Of a DNA stretch of 64,000 nt, positions 35,878-47,168 are shown one piece after another. This stretch comes from Jacaranda mimosifolia (Eukaryota > Streptophyta > Magnoliopsida > Lamiales > Bignoniaceae): NCBI GenBank assembly GCA_018894105.1, contig CM032128.1, positions 26,559,299 through 26,623,298 of the forward strand. The letters run 5' to 3'. The notes under the pieces were generated by a model. That model saw nothing but the letters and a program-made list of their open reading frames with translations, had not been told where the DNA came from and did no database searches. Positions within the stretch are counted from its first letter, which is position 1. Every line of letters starts with the position of its first letter. A program made the translations under genes and the position numbers.

Positions 35878-38398
35878 GGGTTAATTACAAGGACCTCCCC
35901 TGAGGTTTAAGCTAAATACAAAAACTACCCCTGAGGTTTGTGAAATTACAATTACCTCCCTAGGGGTTTGTCTCCGTCTAACAAATAGACCCAGCCATTA
36001 GTCAAACTAACGATTTTTGCTTATGTTAGCATTGACATTTTCTACAAATTCAATTTTTCTATTAGTTTGACTGGGTTTGATCGTTTACCATGTGATTGGA
36101 CCAAAATACCCTTATGTATGTCATGCATGTATGGATCTACTTGTAATATTAAAAGCACAAAGGGGTTTATTGTAAGAAATTAAACCAATGGTTAATGTAA
36201 TGACTGGAAATTAATTAAGTAAAATAAATAATTTAAATAGTTATTTAAATTAATTAATTATTATTATATTAACTAAGAGTAATAAATATCACTTATTTTT
36301 TTTATTTTAATATAATTTTTTAGTGGCTGAATTTTTTTTGTAAACTTTGAAGTTACATATAACACCCTTATATGAATGATTAGTTATATAGAGCCCCCTT
36401 GAACAAATCACACATTACATTAACTCTCCTTTCTCAATTTTATAACTTGCAATATTGTACCTTGAAACAGGAAAAAAAAAAAAACATAACAATCCAATAA
36501 ACTACTTCACATTTAATCATCAATCAAATATTTAAATTTGATGAACTACACAAATTTGCTTTACATAACAAAGCCTTGTACAATTCGAAAGGGTTGTACA
36601 AAAAGATCAACTGATTGCACAAAACATGAAGCAAAACTTGGGTACTTGGTTCATGAATCCCAAGTTTAAAATGACAAAATCGAGTGATAATAAAGCATTA
36701 ATCATTGTCCTCCAACACTTTTATCAAAACCCCATCCCACTTCATTCGCTCTTCTAGTACATGCATCATAACTTCCTCCAACTACACCATCTATACAACC
36801 CCCACCTCTATTTGCACTTGCCACAATTGATTCCACAATTCCATCAAAAGCAACATAAAATCCATCATCAAAGCCAATATTGTCATTTGCAATCCTCCAG
36901 CAGTAGGGGCATTTCCTTTAACAACAAGGCTATCTCATGAGCTGCAGGCTTTACCTCTTTTATCTTGTACATGGCAAAATTATAATCTTGTATGTGGTAA
37001 GCTCTTGTAGCCATCTAGAAGTACTTCCTCATCAAAACTCCAGAAAAGGAAAGTCTGAAATTAGAGTAAATATATCTTACACACTTTCTGTTGATTGAGT
37101 GTGGCACCAATTCGCTAATTGTCCCCACAAGACCTTAGATTATAATAAAGAGCAATGTACAATATCAGAAAACCAACTAAGAAACCTTACAAATAACACC
37201 CTCAATTAATATTAAAGCTTACAAGTAGCACCCTTAAATGTTTAAAACATTACAAATAGCACCCTTCCAAGTTTGGACACATTACTATTGACACTTAATC
37301 AGATTTCAGTACAGATTATATGAAACAGAGTCAAAGGTGAATACCCTTACAATTTAATCACATTCCAGTAAAATATAACAACAAACACCCTCACAAGGCT
37401 ACAACACAACATTTAATACCCTTACAATTTTTTTCACATTACACTTAACACACTTGGAACTGATACACATTTCAAAATAGACCATACCAAATTCTCCAAT
37501 TACAGATAGTGAAAATAAGAAAAAAGGAAGATCACAATACCTTTTGCCTATTTGTCATGAATGTCCATGGTCTTTCCCATAGTGAACAACAATATCAATT
37601 GTTTTTTCTGAACCTCTCAAGCGAAATAACAAAAGAAAATAACTTTTACTTAAGGATGAAAAAGAGTACAACGAAATGTCATCAAAATCCAAAGCTAGGG
37701 TTTTTATTTGGATGGCAACATTAAAAAATTAGGTTTTTTACAAATCACATCAAATCATGCAAAATATAACTATACATTCATCAATAAGCATTCCAACACA
37801 TAATATTATGTCAAAAAAATAAAAAAGAAGAACAAAAAAATCACATTTTTGGAAACAAAAATAGGTCACCTGCCACTTTAAAATCACAAAATAATAGCAC
37901 CCAACACAAAACACAACTAAAACTAATTTGATCTAACATAAAAATATGGAAAAAAAAGTTGTGAAAGAACTTGCTCACACCTTTAGGAGCCATTTTCGCT
38001 TGAAAATGGAAAATGCCACTAAAACTTCACGATGGAGGGATTTGGTTGTGCATGATCAAGAAGAATCCACAGGTTTTTTGGAGAGTTTTGTTGTTTGAAA
38101 ACAAGCATGCACCACCAGTGAAAAGGACAAGAGCAAGAGAGTTTGAGGGGAAGAGATGAACGATGGAGCAAAAAGAAATATGCCAATCTGTAATCTTCAT
38201 ACACAGAGGGGCAGAAAAGATTTTTTATTTTTCCAATTTTTTTCTCTGAATTAGTAAGGGTATAATGGCCATTTCACAATTTCCATCATGATTTTTAAAT
38301 GGTTGTTAATCCCAGGGGAGGTAATTATAATTTCGTAAACCTTAAGGGTAGTTTCTGTATTTAGCCCAAACTTCAGGAGAGGTTCTTGTAATTAACCC
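35878..38398. mobile_element. MULE-like non-autonomous element, 2521 bp, perfect 9-bp TSD
   Basis: Perfect 9-bp repeats TTTTATAAA lie at 35869-35877 and 38399-38407. Terminal inverted repeats of about 100 bases begin GGGTTAATTACAAGGACCTC at the left and read GGGTTAATTACAAGAACCTC inward from the right. Both continue through GCTAAATACA and ACTACCC into AATTACAATTACCTCCC-like sequence. The empty target site is preserved in the opposite arm of the host MULE (24393-24401). No transposase was recognised inside. The minus strand at 36650-37000 has a modest open stretch (GGGWGFDKSVGGQ at its end) of unknown origin, possibly captured host sequence. Confidence 0.9.
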
Positions 38399-38576
38399 TT
38401 TTATAAATTAGCTATTGGAACACCCTACAAAATCTCAATATTGTGAATCTAGAATAGTATTTTTGGAGAAAAAAGTAACAATTTTCCACAAACATAACTC
38501 GCAAATAAGGCTAATTCCAGAATAAAGAAAATGGAAAAAAATATTATATATTAGAATTATCGTAAGTTATACTAAC

Positions 38577-39361
38577 CTGATGAAATCCTTTGAGAGAAGT
38601 GAGGCTGACTCCAATATCAACAATACAATTCATCACAGTCAGATCAGTAGAAGCACTATGCGCATACCTAATCAGACAACCGTCCATGTCTTTCACAAGC
38701 GCTTCCGCCAACAGGTAGCTCAAAACAATTCCACCCCCGCCAAATGCTTGATCGAATGAGAACCAATAATTCGGCAAAACGATTTTCGAGTGCCAACCGA
38801 GATAATAATACTTGGTATGATCGTACTCTGCGAGAACATCAACTATGTTGTCCATGAAAAATATCGAATCATCGTCTCCGACGATGAACCATCTCACGTT
38901 GTCATGTTACTCTCTGAACAGCTCCAGAATCCCATGCACCCCTTGGAACGGGCTTTGTTTGTCGGAATAATTCAGAAATGTTGTCGGCTACTCTGTAAGG
39001 ATAAGCAGTTTGGGGCCAGGGAAGGATATCCGGTGTGGGTGGTCTATCTAGATAAACGCAACCTCACATCTGTTTTGGCCGCCACCACGCTTTCAGGTAT
39101 CCTCTTCTTTGAGGCCATATACGGAGCCCATAATCCCGAAGGCTATGTGGCTGAGATTGGTTCGATTAGAATAATGGGCATTTGAGATGAAGGGTGGTGA
39201 TATAGATAAAGAATGCGCGACCTATTTGATTAAAAAGATTTGGAGAATTTGAGTGTTGGAAAGGGGAATTAGGATTGAATAGAGAAGCAGGCCGAGGCCA
39301 AAAGGGTTTTCCAGAAGCTGCATCCTTTGAAGAAAGCTTTGGAAAATATTGGAGAGACCAT
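38577..39361 (-). pseudogene. DUF604 pseudogene exon 1
   Basis: The likely ATG is at 39361 and a hydrophobic N-terminal segment is followed by a stop. NRTNLSHIAFGIMGS (about 39130-39180) matches the family's start of the catalytic domain. In another frame, YLKAWWRP and CVYLDRPP follow, then TAYPYRVADNISELFRQTKP. After one more shift, RWFIVGDDDSIFFMDNIVDV contains the DxD-type metal and donor-sugar site. AFGGGGIVLSYLLAEAL and GFHQ end the exon at a GTTAGT donor (38571-38576). At least two frameshifts and several stops are present. The + strand open frame across this exon is a shadow. Confidence 0.8.
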
Positions 39362-39662
39362 AATTGTGAATTTGGATATGGAAATTGGAATTGACTATTG
39401 AGGGAGATAGAGTAATAACACTACTTAAACTATGTATTGGTGCTTTGTGTAATTTTGACTAAATTTAATTGGAATAATCAAAATTTTAAAATTTTAATTA
39501 AATTAAATGAATCTCATTATTAATTTGATTTGTCAAATTTCATTTTAATATAATCAATCTTTTGAGATAATATGAATTTTCATAGTCATTTATTTTTATT
39601 CCATCAAATAAATTTTTAAAATTTACAAAATATTTTATAAGCACCAAATTATGTATTCTTAT
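39362..39662. other. 5' flank of DUF604 pseudogene
   Basis: AT-rich DNA upstream of exon 1. No promoter element stands out. Confidence 0.35.
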
Positions 39663-41330
39663 TAGGGGTGTTCATTCGCTTATAACCGGCCGAACCGAAT
39701 CGGTTAACCGAAAAAATTGGTTTTTTCAAAACTATAACCGAAAAAATTGGTTCGGTTTCGGTTTTAACCGAAACAGAACCGCTTTTTTTTTTTTTTTTGG
39801 TTTTTTTCGGTTTTGGTTAAAACTAAAACCGAATTGTAAAAAAAAAAAAAAGAAGAAAGAAAGAAAAACTTATTTTTTTACTAAGAAAGTGTTATAAAAG
39901 TTTGTTTGATAAAAGTAAGTTAGTTAATTAAAAATTTGAATTGGGTAACTTATTCTTTTAGTACCAAAAAAATTATTTGATAAAAGTATATTGATAAAAA
40001 TATTTGTTTTTAGGTGAAAATATTGATTTAGATTACTTTTTTTTTTCTATATTGAAAATATTTGTTTTGATTAAATTATAATTTATCTATTCTAAACAAA
40101 TACATTTAAAGTATTATAAATTTAAGATAAATAAATATTTTAATTATTTTATGTTATAAAAATTTTAGTATACACATTAAGTATGCTAAAATTTCTAACT
40201 TATAATCACCAAGGTAGATATACGCGATTTTTGTATATTCAAATTTCAAACATTAACTAATAAGATCGAATAACGAATTAAATCTTAAACTCAATCTACT
40301 AAAGTTAAATAGGTAATTGATTCAATGACATCATAATATAGATTACGGATTTGTAAATGTTGTGAAAAATACAATTATAACCTTATTAAATCATTATTTC
40401 TAAAAGATAATTATGAAATATTGATAAAATTTGTATCCAAAGTATTTTTTTTATGTTGAATTCTCCAATTTATCCTTCAAACTATATTGTTAATTTTTGT
40501 TGTTGAAATAATTAAAAGAACAAATTATGTAAATGAACAAAAATAACTTCTATTTTAGATAAAAAATGGTCCTTGTTTTTATAATAATATATGTAAAATC
40601 TTTATTGGCTAGCAGATGCAATATACTATTAGTACTACCATAGGAATAGCTGAATAGGATTCAATCCCTTATCCCTTAGTTTGCAATTTAAGTTGAAATT
40701 TCAATTTTGCTCATCAACATACCCTATAATATATATGAGTTTAATTAATTAATTAATTTTCTTTTAATATAACATTTTTTGCTGTTTAAATCATAATCAT
40801 CTATTTTTTTATATGTAACGTGTATTAGTTCATATAATAAAAAATTTATGCAATTGTACCATTTGAGTTTAGAAAAAAATATCATTTTTTTTTCTCTTTG
40901 TATCATAACTATTCATGCTTTTATATCTCATATATTAATATCTATATTATTTACAAAACATAAGGTTCTTAATAACTATTTTAATATATTATTTACTTCT
41001 TTTTCTCTCAATTATTTCACCTTATAAAAAAAAAATTTATTTATCCCAAAAATTAAAAATATATTAACATTTACATTATTTAAAATTTTATATTTATTTA
41101 TCTTAGACTTAAAAAATTTAATAAAAAATGTGAAATAAAAGTAAAACTAGTAGTGATTGAATAATAAAAATAAAAAAAATTAAAAAAAAAAGTTTCGGTT
41201 TTTTTGGTTCAGTTAACCAAATAAAAAAACCGAAAAAACCGAAAACCGAACCCAACCTAGTTAGGTTCGGTTCGGTTTTTTCGGTTTTCAGTTAGTTTGG
41301 TTGGTTTCGATTTTTTTTTTAACACTCCTA
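39663..41330. mobile_element. hAT-type non-autonomous element, 1668 bp, perfect 8-bp TSD
   Basis: ATTCTTAT is duplicated at 39655-39662 and 41331-41338. The tips are TAGGGGTGTTCATTCG and, from the right, TAGGAGTGTTAAAAAAA. Both subterminal regions are packed with AACCGAA/TTCGGTT motifs (39690-39830 and 41195-41310), as in the autonomous hAT at 30125. The middle is AT-rich without a transposase. Confidence 0.9.
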
Positions 41331-41649
41331 ATTCTTATAATAAAATTTCACATTCCCAAAAATTTAAACTATTAAAGCATGTTTGCATTTATGCATGATG
41401 CTTGATAGACTATCATGTCAAAGCTCCATCAAATGATTGGTATTAAAGAGTTGAACTTAAAGTAAATTATGGGGTCGATCGACAATCCCATGCTATTTGA
41501 TAAATAATCTTTCCCTTGGAGCGTACGTAAATTGTGTAGTTTGTATAAATGAGAAAAAAAAAATGACTTTATGCTTCGACAATTATATCCATGAAAATTC
41601 ATGCAATCTAATAAGATTGTCCTTAAAACTATAGAAAATGACACCTAAA
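41331..41649. other. Short AT-rich spacer
   Basis: Includes the right target duplication of the preceding hAT. Nothing else recognised. Confidence 0.4.
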
Positions 41650-42190
41650 TAAAAGCAATGTATTGCTTTGAATGGTCCACTACTATGCCTGAGTGAACTC
41701 GCAATGTAAGATGGAGGAGGTCAAAAAGGAAAGGGCAATCCATGTTTAGGCAATGCACTTATCCTAAAATTATAGGTATCGGATCCTAGCCAACCCCCCT
41801 TACTTAGAGAGGCTCATGGAATATAAATGGCAAGGTACGACCCTCTCCTCTAATTGCCGGAACAAAAAGTAAGCTTTGCTAGTAGTAAGACTTTCTCCTT
41901 TAAAGCTAGTTCCTGTGAGTTGGTGCTGTTCCCAAAAATAGAGGAATGAACAAATAGACTCCGACTCCCCACTTAGAGTTTAGACCTTATGAAACTATTA
42001 TTTTCCTTCGCCACGTGCACCTAAGAAAGACATGAATACTCGAAAAATTGTTCTAGCATTTTAAAATAACTTCTATGTAGATTGCAAGACCAAATATATA
42101 ACAAGAATAGATCTGACGAAAGTGAAAGAGAGGACTTCCAAAAGCAAGAGCCATATAAGCAACACTAAGCACCACACTTGTCCCTGATGC
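41650..42190. other. Possible mitochondrial DNA insertion (NUMT)
   Basis: The base composition and word style change abruptly from the AT-rich surroundings. CTTTCTCCTTTAAAGCTAG, TTTCCTTCGCCACG and AAGAAAGAC resemble plant mitochondrial intergenic DNA, which is rich in such CTTTC/GAAAG words. No mitochondrial gene is recognisable, so this is a judgement by appearance only. Confidence 0.35.
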
Positions 42191-42242
42191 TTTGCGGATT
42201 TGTTCGGGCCATTCACCATCTACTAGCTACTTGAAGGACTTG

Positions 42243-42500
42243 AAAGGCAAAATTGCATTTTTAGTCCCATATGTTAGAGGGGTGTATAATTTTAGTTCCA
42301 CGCTTTTGCTAAATTTAGAAAATGTCCAAAAATCTCAAAAACGTTGCAAAGTTGGTCCCAAAAGTCAATTTTCGTCCACAAGTTAACGGAGAAAGCGCGT
42401 GTGATGAGTGTGGCCGTTTGGTAACAAGATCTGGTGGCAATTTTGTAGCAAAATTGCACTTTTAGTCCCATACATTGGGGGGGGGGGTGCAACTTTAGTC
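42243..42500 (+). repeat. Two direct copies of a MULE-TIR-like motif
   Basis: GCAAAATTGCATTTTTAGTC (about 42248) and GCAAAATTGCACTTTTAGTC (about 42449) are followed by CCCATA and then a G-rich tract with TTTAGTYC. Similar 'TTTTAGTCCC' blocks occur in plant MULE ends. Here they are direct rather than inverted, so at least one partner end is missing. Confidence 0.5.
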
Positions 42501-42689
42501 CAACTATAGATAAATTAATTTTAAGCCAATTGAGAAGTGACATGTGTAAAATAATATGTTAATTATTAATTTAAAATTTTTTTATTTACATTTTGGGACT
42601 TATTAAATTTAATTTCCAAAAGATAAATTGTTAATTTTAATTAATAATTTAATATTTATTTTTATATTCAAATCAAATATTGACAAGTG

Positions 42690-43170
42690 TAGGGATGACA
42701 ATGGGTCCGAGTAAACCGAGGACTTGCCCCAAATGGGGCGGGTTCGGGGTGAAACAAATGGGGTTCGAGTCGGGTAGCGGGTCTTGATTAGAAAGGCTCG
42801 CCCGGGTCCGGGGCGAGTTACGGGTTTAGGTGGACTTGCCCCGGACCCACCCCATATAGTAATTATATTATATATATATATTATATAACATATATATTAT
42901 AAGTATCCCGTAGACTATAATACTATATTAGAAAATTAGAGCTTCTCTTTCTTTTTACTTGTTTCAATTTTATTTTCTCAAACCCGTTACCTACTATAGC
43001 AAACTTTGTACATTCAAGTGATGATGAAGAAGCGAGGGTACAAAAAAAAATACAAAAAAAAAAAAAAAAAAACAGGGTTAGGCCGGTCCATCTTGCCGAG
43101 TTCGGGGCCAAAGGGAAGGCAGGGCTGGATGGGTCCCGGGTCTGGCCAAACCCACCCCAGACCCGCCCTA
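42690..43170. mobile_element. hAT-type MITE, 481 bp, perfect 8-bp TSD
   Basis: GACAAGTG is duplicated at 42682-42689 and 43171-43178. The tips are TAGGGATGACAATGGGTCC and, from the right, TAGGGCGGGTCTGGGGTGGG. Both sides are rich in GGGTCCGGG-like motifs. No coding content. Confidence 0.9.
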
Positions 43171-43178
43171 GACAAGTG

Positions 43179-44401
43179 TCAAAGATAGAGTGTCTATATC
43201 AATGGATCAATTAAATCAAAAAAGTTGATATTATCTCTTGATATTGATATTATCTTTTGATGTTTGATATTACCAAATCAAAGATATCCGATATTATCTC
43301 TTGATATTTGATATTATTTCATCGAGAAGATAACTATCAAAGATGTTTAAGATTATCTGGGATCTCCCACCAAGCACCTACATAAAGGGGTGATCCCATC
43401 TCATTTGATACAACACAAATTTCAACAAGCAAGAGAAATTTTGAAGGAGTCCAGCAATTCTCTCAAGCAACACGATGTTCAAGATGTTCTTCGTGAAACT
43501 CATATATTTTTTGCTAATTCGAGAGCTTCACACTTTAATCTCCAATCACAAACTAAAAATATATGAATTCTACGAAGAACACTTTGAATGTTGTGGATCT
43601 CCTTGAATAAAAATAACGCCAATTCAAGGGCTTTACACCTTAATTTCGAATCAAATGCCAAAAATATATGAGCTAAGTATTAGAATATATAATACATGCA
43701 TGGAATCAACTCCTAAAAAAAAGGGTTTTATGATGAGCAAAGACCAATGTATTAAAATCTTTCCCCTAGCTACTTGCAAAAAGCTCATCAATCATCATAC
43801 TTTTCAACTTGAATGTTACAAGATTCCTTCTAGCTTCACTCTGCATCCATCTTCCATGGTCCGTGATGTTAATTAAATGGGTTTTCTAAGATCGATGGTG
43901 ATGATTTGTAAGAATTTTGGTAAAAGGGATTCCTGTTCTTTCTGAATATGTTCTAAATGAGTGGGGTTTGGTGATGCAGCAATAAATGGAGGAAAGTTGC
44001 AGGATTTTTGAGCTCTTTTATGATAACGTATTTTGATCATTTGCGTGACCCAAATACTAAATATTTCTAATCATACAAAAAATTGATAAAATGATTAGAT
44101 TTTTAAAAAATATAATCCAGACTACCGAACATAACATTCTCTTATTTTTTTGGTTAATGAACATTTTAATGTCGCTAAGTATAATTTTGGTTATTGTTAT
44201 TTGCACTTTAAAATTTGTTATTCGCTCTCAATTTCAAATTTTTGTGTAAGATTATTGAACAAAATATCAACTTACTTTTCAAATTCATATATATTAATTT
44301 GCAAGACAAATATACCATTTAATATAATAATTATCACTTTCAACTTTGTTACTTATGAAAACATTCCACCTCAACTTGTCCAACTTAATATGAAATAACA
44401 A
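43179..44401. other. Non-coding DNA, possible LTR or leader remnant
   Basis: 43200-43450 has GATATTATC repeats, a TACATAAAGGGGTG stretch, and ACACAAATTTCAACAAGCAAGAG that looks like a retroelement leader. No partner or coding similarity was seen, so it is left unassigned. Confidence 0.3.
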
Positions 44402-45582
44402 TAGACTTTGCAAATGGGTACCCGTGGGTAACCCAAGAATGGGTAATGATGAGTTGGGTAAATTTACCTAAAAGGAAAATTTATCCATTTTTTATTGGAT
44501 ACGAGATAATGGACCCATTACCAATGGGTGATGGGTAACCCACAGGTATTGGTATTTTTATTTTTATTTTTATACTTGAAGGTAAATTAATATGTATTTT
44601 TTAATTTACATAACATTATTCAAATATTACTTAAATAAAACTAATAAAAGAGGCTACAAATTTTAAATATTACATTGAACAAGTACTTAAAGTATGTCAA
44701 GTATTTTAGTTTGAAAAGTACAACTTAAATGTTTAAACATATATCGATATTAAGAGGCCGTTTGGTTTCATTTTCAGATGCCATTTTCATTTTTTAGTGA
44801 AAATGCATAGTGAAAAGTTAGTTAGAATAGTTGAATTTGAAAATAAAGTTTTATTTGGATGTCTTGTAGAAAATTATAGATTTATATAGGTGTGAAAATG
44901 AGATGTATTTGGATGTTGAGTGTTTTTGTATTAAAAGTTGTGTAGTTTTTGAATTTGAATTGATGATGTGATGTGTGATTGTTTGAAAAAATAATATTAT
45001 AATTTGAATTTGAATTTGTATTTATAATAATTTTTTAGTGAAGGGTGTATGAAAAGTATTGGAAAGATAAAAAATGATTTAAGGTAATGATATGTGTTGA
45101 AAAAGAAATGAAAATGGAGAGATAATATAATAAAGAATGTTTTGAAAATGAAAATATTTGAGAAAATAGTGCAGATAGTGATAGTATTTTGTTTTCATTT
45201 TCAGAAGAAAATGAAAATGGTGTTTGAAAATGAAAACAAACGGGCCCTAAGTTATCTTACTTTTTGAAGTTCAAATTTAAATCCAATTATATGTTAAAAG
45301 CTTTTTGAACTAAAAATTTAAATGCCACTTAAACATTATTATTATCATAGAAAAATGTGTTATATCCTCTAAATTATTGTGAGAATTAGAGAAAAATTTA
45401 ATATATATATATATATAGATATATATATGGTTGTTCATGGGTTACCCTTGAGTTGGGTCAAAAAGTGGTAGGTAATTAGATGGTGGGTAAAATTAGCTGT
45501 ATTTTATTGCATGGAGAAAATGAGGCCTGTCATCTGCATTTTTTTGGGTACCCATGGTATAGGTGGTTTTTTGTCAGGTCTA
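44402..45582. mobile_element. hAT-type non-autonomous element, 1181 bp, 8-bp TSD
   Basis: AATAACAA (44394-44401) and AATAACGA (45583-45590) agree at seven of eight bases. The tips are TAGACTTTGCAAATGGGTACCC and, from the right, TAGACCTGACAAAAAACC, with GGGTACCC near both ends and many GGGTAAC motifs. It hosts the Tourist-like MITE at 44754. Confidence 0.8.
44754..45247. mobile_element. Tourist/PIF-Harbinger-type MITE, 494 bp
   Basis: TAA flanks both ends (44751-44753 and 45248-45250), the 3-bp duplication of PIF/Harbinger elements. The tips are GAGGCCGTTTGGTTTCATTT and, from the right, GGGCCCGTTTGTTTTCATTT. It lies wholly inside the hAT-type element, so it is younger. Confidence 0.8.
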
Positions 45583-45590
45583 AATAACGA

Positions 45591-47160
45591 AGTGCAATGC
45601 TCTTTTCTTCCTTTATTTTTGACTAAAATAACTTTACACAATAGTCTTTATGAAGTAAAATAAGACCTATATTTGGGGTATGAAAATATACTATTTTATA
45701 GTGATGCTATCATTTTCCTATTGAAGTTTATAGCCATGTCTTCAGTGAGATGATTGAATTTAGAGATAGTATAATTTGTTCATTTTTATATGCTCTATTA
45801 AGTTTGATATGGAATGAATAAAGGTTAGGAACAAATCAAAATTATATTTAATAGGACAAAGAATAGTACACTAAGGGCATAATTGTTCAGTAATTTAAAT
45901 TAAATGATATCTTAAGATAAATGAATATAATGATCAATTTCTATAGACTAAAAATCAATTAAAGTATCAATAATAAACTTTGGAGTACAAATAACAATAC
46001 CTGTAATTTTGCCAAGTACTTACAAGGTTAACACATCAGTTCTATCTTTGTTTTACACATGAATTTTGTCATTTTATAATTTTTTTCCCAATTTTATTTC
46101 CACATCGCTCTTTGCTGACATTTTCTACATTTTTTTATTAGTTAATGGTAAAGCTTCTTACCAATTAGTATAATGTGATGTTTAATTCTTTTTCTCTTTT
46201 AATTTAAAGTTTAGTGGATTTATAGTATTTGATAAAATTATTCTGCAAATAAGTTTCTTATAATTTTTCATGACTCCTCTTTATATTCTTTTGTTTTTCA
46301 TTTTCACATTCGAAATTAGATAGGTGTTCTTCTAATTTATTTAAATATTTTACTTAGTGGTATTACTTATATCTTCAACATTTACTTAAAATTCAATGAG
46401 TTTTTATGGACAATTTATATTATGACTTTTGTATTATTTAAAACATTAACATTTAGTTTCGTTATTTCTTAATTATATTTTATTCATTTCAGTGCTAGTT
46501 TTCAATAAATTTGTTTGTTCATGTTAAAGTTTATTTTTGGTTATTGAATTTCTGTTGTACTATTATTTTGACAGCAACTTTTTTGATTCTTTTAAATAAA
46601 AAAAATATTCGTATAAACTCATACTTGAATAATGTACAATACTATATTGAATAATGCGAGTTTTGTAATATTAAAAAAATTACAACATTTGGCTAAACAC
46701 TTGAAGTTATTCCAATTTTAATTATAAAAGACATAAACAGGAATATATCATATGTGTATATATGTTTTTTAAATTGTACGAATATATACACACATTTAGA
46801 GTTTGTTAGGATTTGAGCCTGGTACTCACGCGTACAAATATACATCAAGTCATGTGCTTTAGCATCTTTACTATAATTAGCTTCATCATAACTTATGTTT
46901 ATGATATTCTTATTGTAAAAAATGATGGCGATTCCACCTGGGCTCAATAAATAATTGAAAAAGGGGATTTTAAACAAAAAATGAGTATGAATCTGACACT
47001 GGGTAATCTTTAATGAACTATCCGCATTTTGGACCTCAGGACTCGCTAGCACGTATTAAGGCTGGTCATCATAAGGTCTTTAATCTTTATTATAGAACAA
47101 TAAATAAAAAAAGAGGTATTTCAATGTGAGATCTATATACGAGTCCCATTTATTTCTCGC
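45591..47160. other. AT-rich intergenic DNA, nothing recognised
   Basis: No coding similarity or element ends were found. The 119-codon minus-strand frame at 46693-47052 has no recognisable features. Confidence 0.45.
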
Positions 47161-47168
47161 CCCTTAAG

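Larger units (their letters stand above)
24381..38420 (+). mobile_element. Large MULE carrying a plant mobile domain gene and MuDR transposase, with nested insertions
   Basis: The left arm (24381-24541) and right arm (35703-35877, continued at 38408-38420) are inverted copies of each other: GGCTAATTTATAAAAATATT, then TTTTTACAAAACTACCG, then TTTTTTATGGGTGGAATTAA and inverted GAGGCGTGG motifs. Between them, all on the + strand, lie a TATA box, a PMD gene (26051-28549) and a MuDR-type transposase (about 28840-34750). A later hAT (30125-34212) split the transposase and a smaller MULE (35878-38398) split the right arm. Without these the element would be about 7.4 kb. The outer borders are approximate and no clean target duplication was found. 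Both genes have stops, so the element is dead. Confidence 0.75.
18357..39361 (-). pseudogene. DUF604 (GT31/fringe-like) glycosyltransferase pseudogene split by a 19.5 kb transposon-filled intron
   Basis: DUF604 proteins are plant type II Golgi glycosyltransferases related to fringe/GT31. Three exons can be placed on the minus strand in the right order: exon 1 at 38577-39361, exon 2 at 18502-19073 and exon 3 at 18357-18404. Each junction has GT/AG borders. Exon 1 ends LKGFHQ and exon 2 begins VDLH, matching the family's GFHQ-MD junction. Exon 1 holds the donor-binding GDDD motif. Exon 2 holds HPKVPLLTFHHFDSVD, NWSFSI, WGYSAQIYERI and KAPHIFF. Exon 3 adds RCECCDI before the stop. Frameshifts and stops in exons 1 and 2 rule out an intact product. 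The two halves lie about 19.5 kb apart because nested elements filled intron 1. An alternative is two independent fragments, but order, orientation and splice borders argue for one gene. Confidence 0.75.

Noticed and set aside
38790..39185. 131-codon + strand frame
   Set aside because: It is the shadow of DUF604 exon 1, whose real similarity is on the minus strand.
43179..43700. Possible pararetroviral or LTR leader
   Set aside because: Only a vague likeness to a retroelement leader; no partner repeat, primer site or coding sequence was found.
46693..47052. 119-codon minus-strand open frame
   Set aside because: Low complexity, no recognisable domain, no splice or promoter context.
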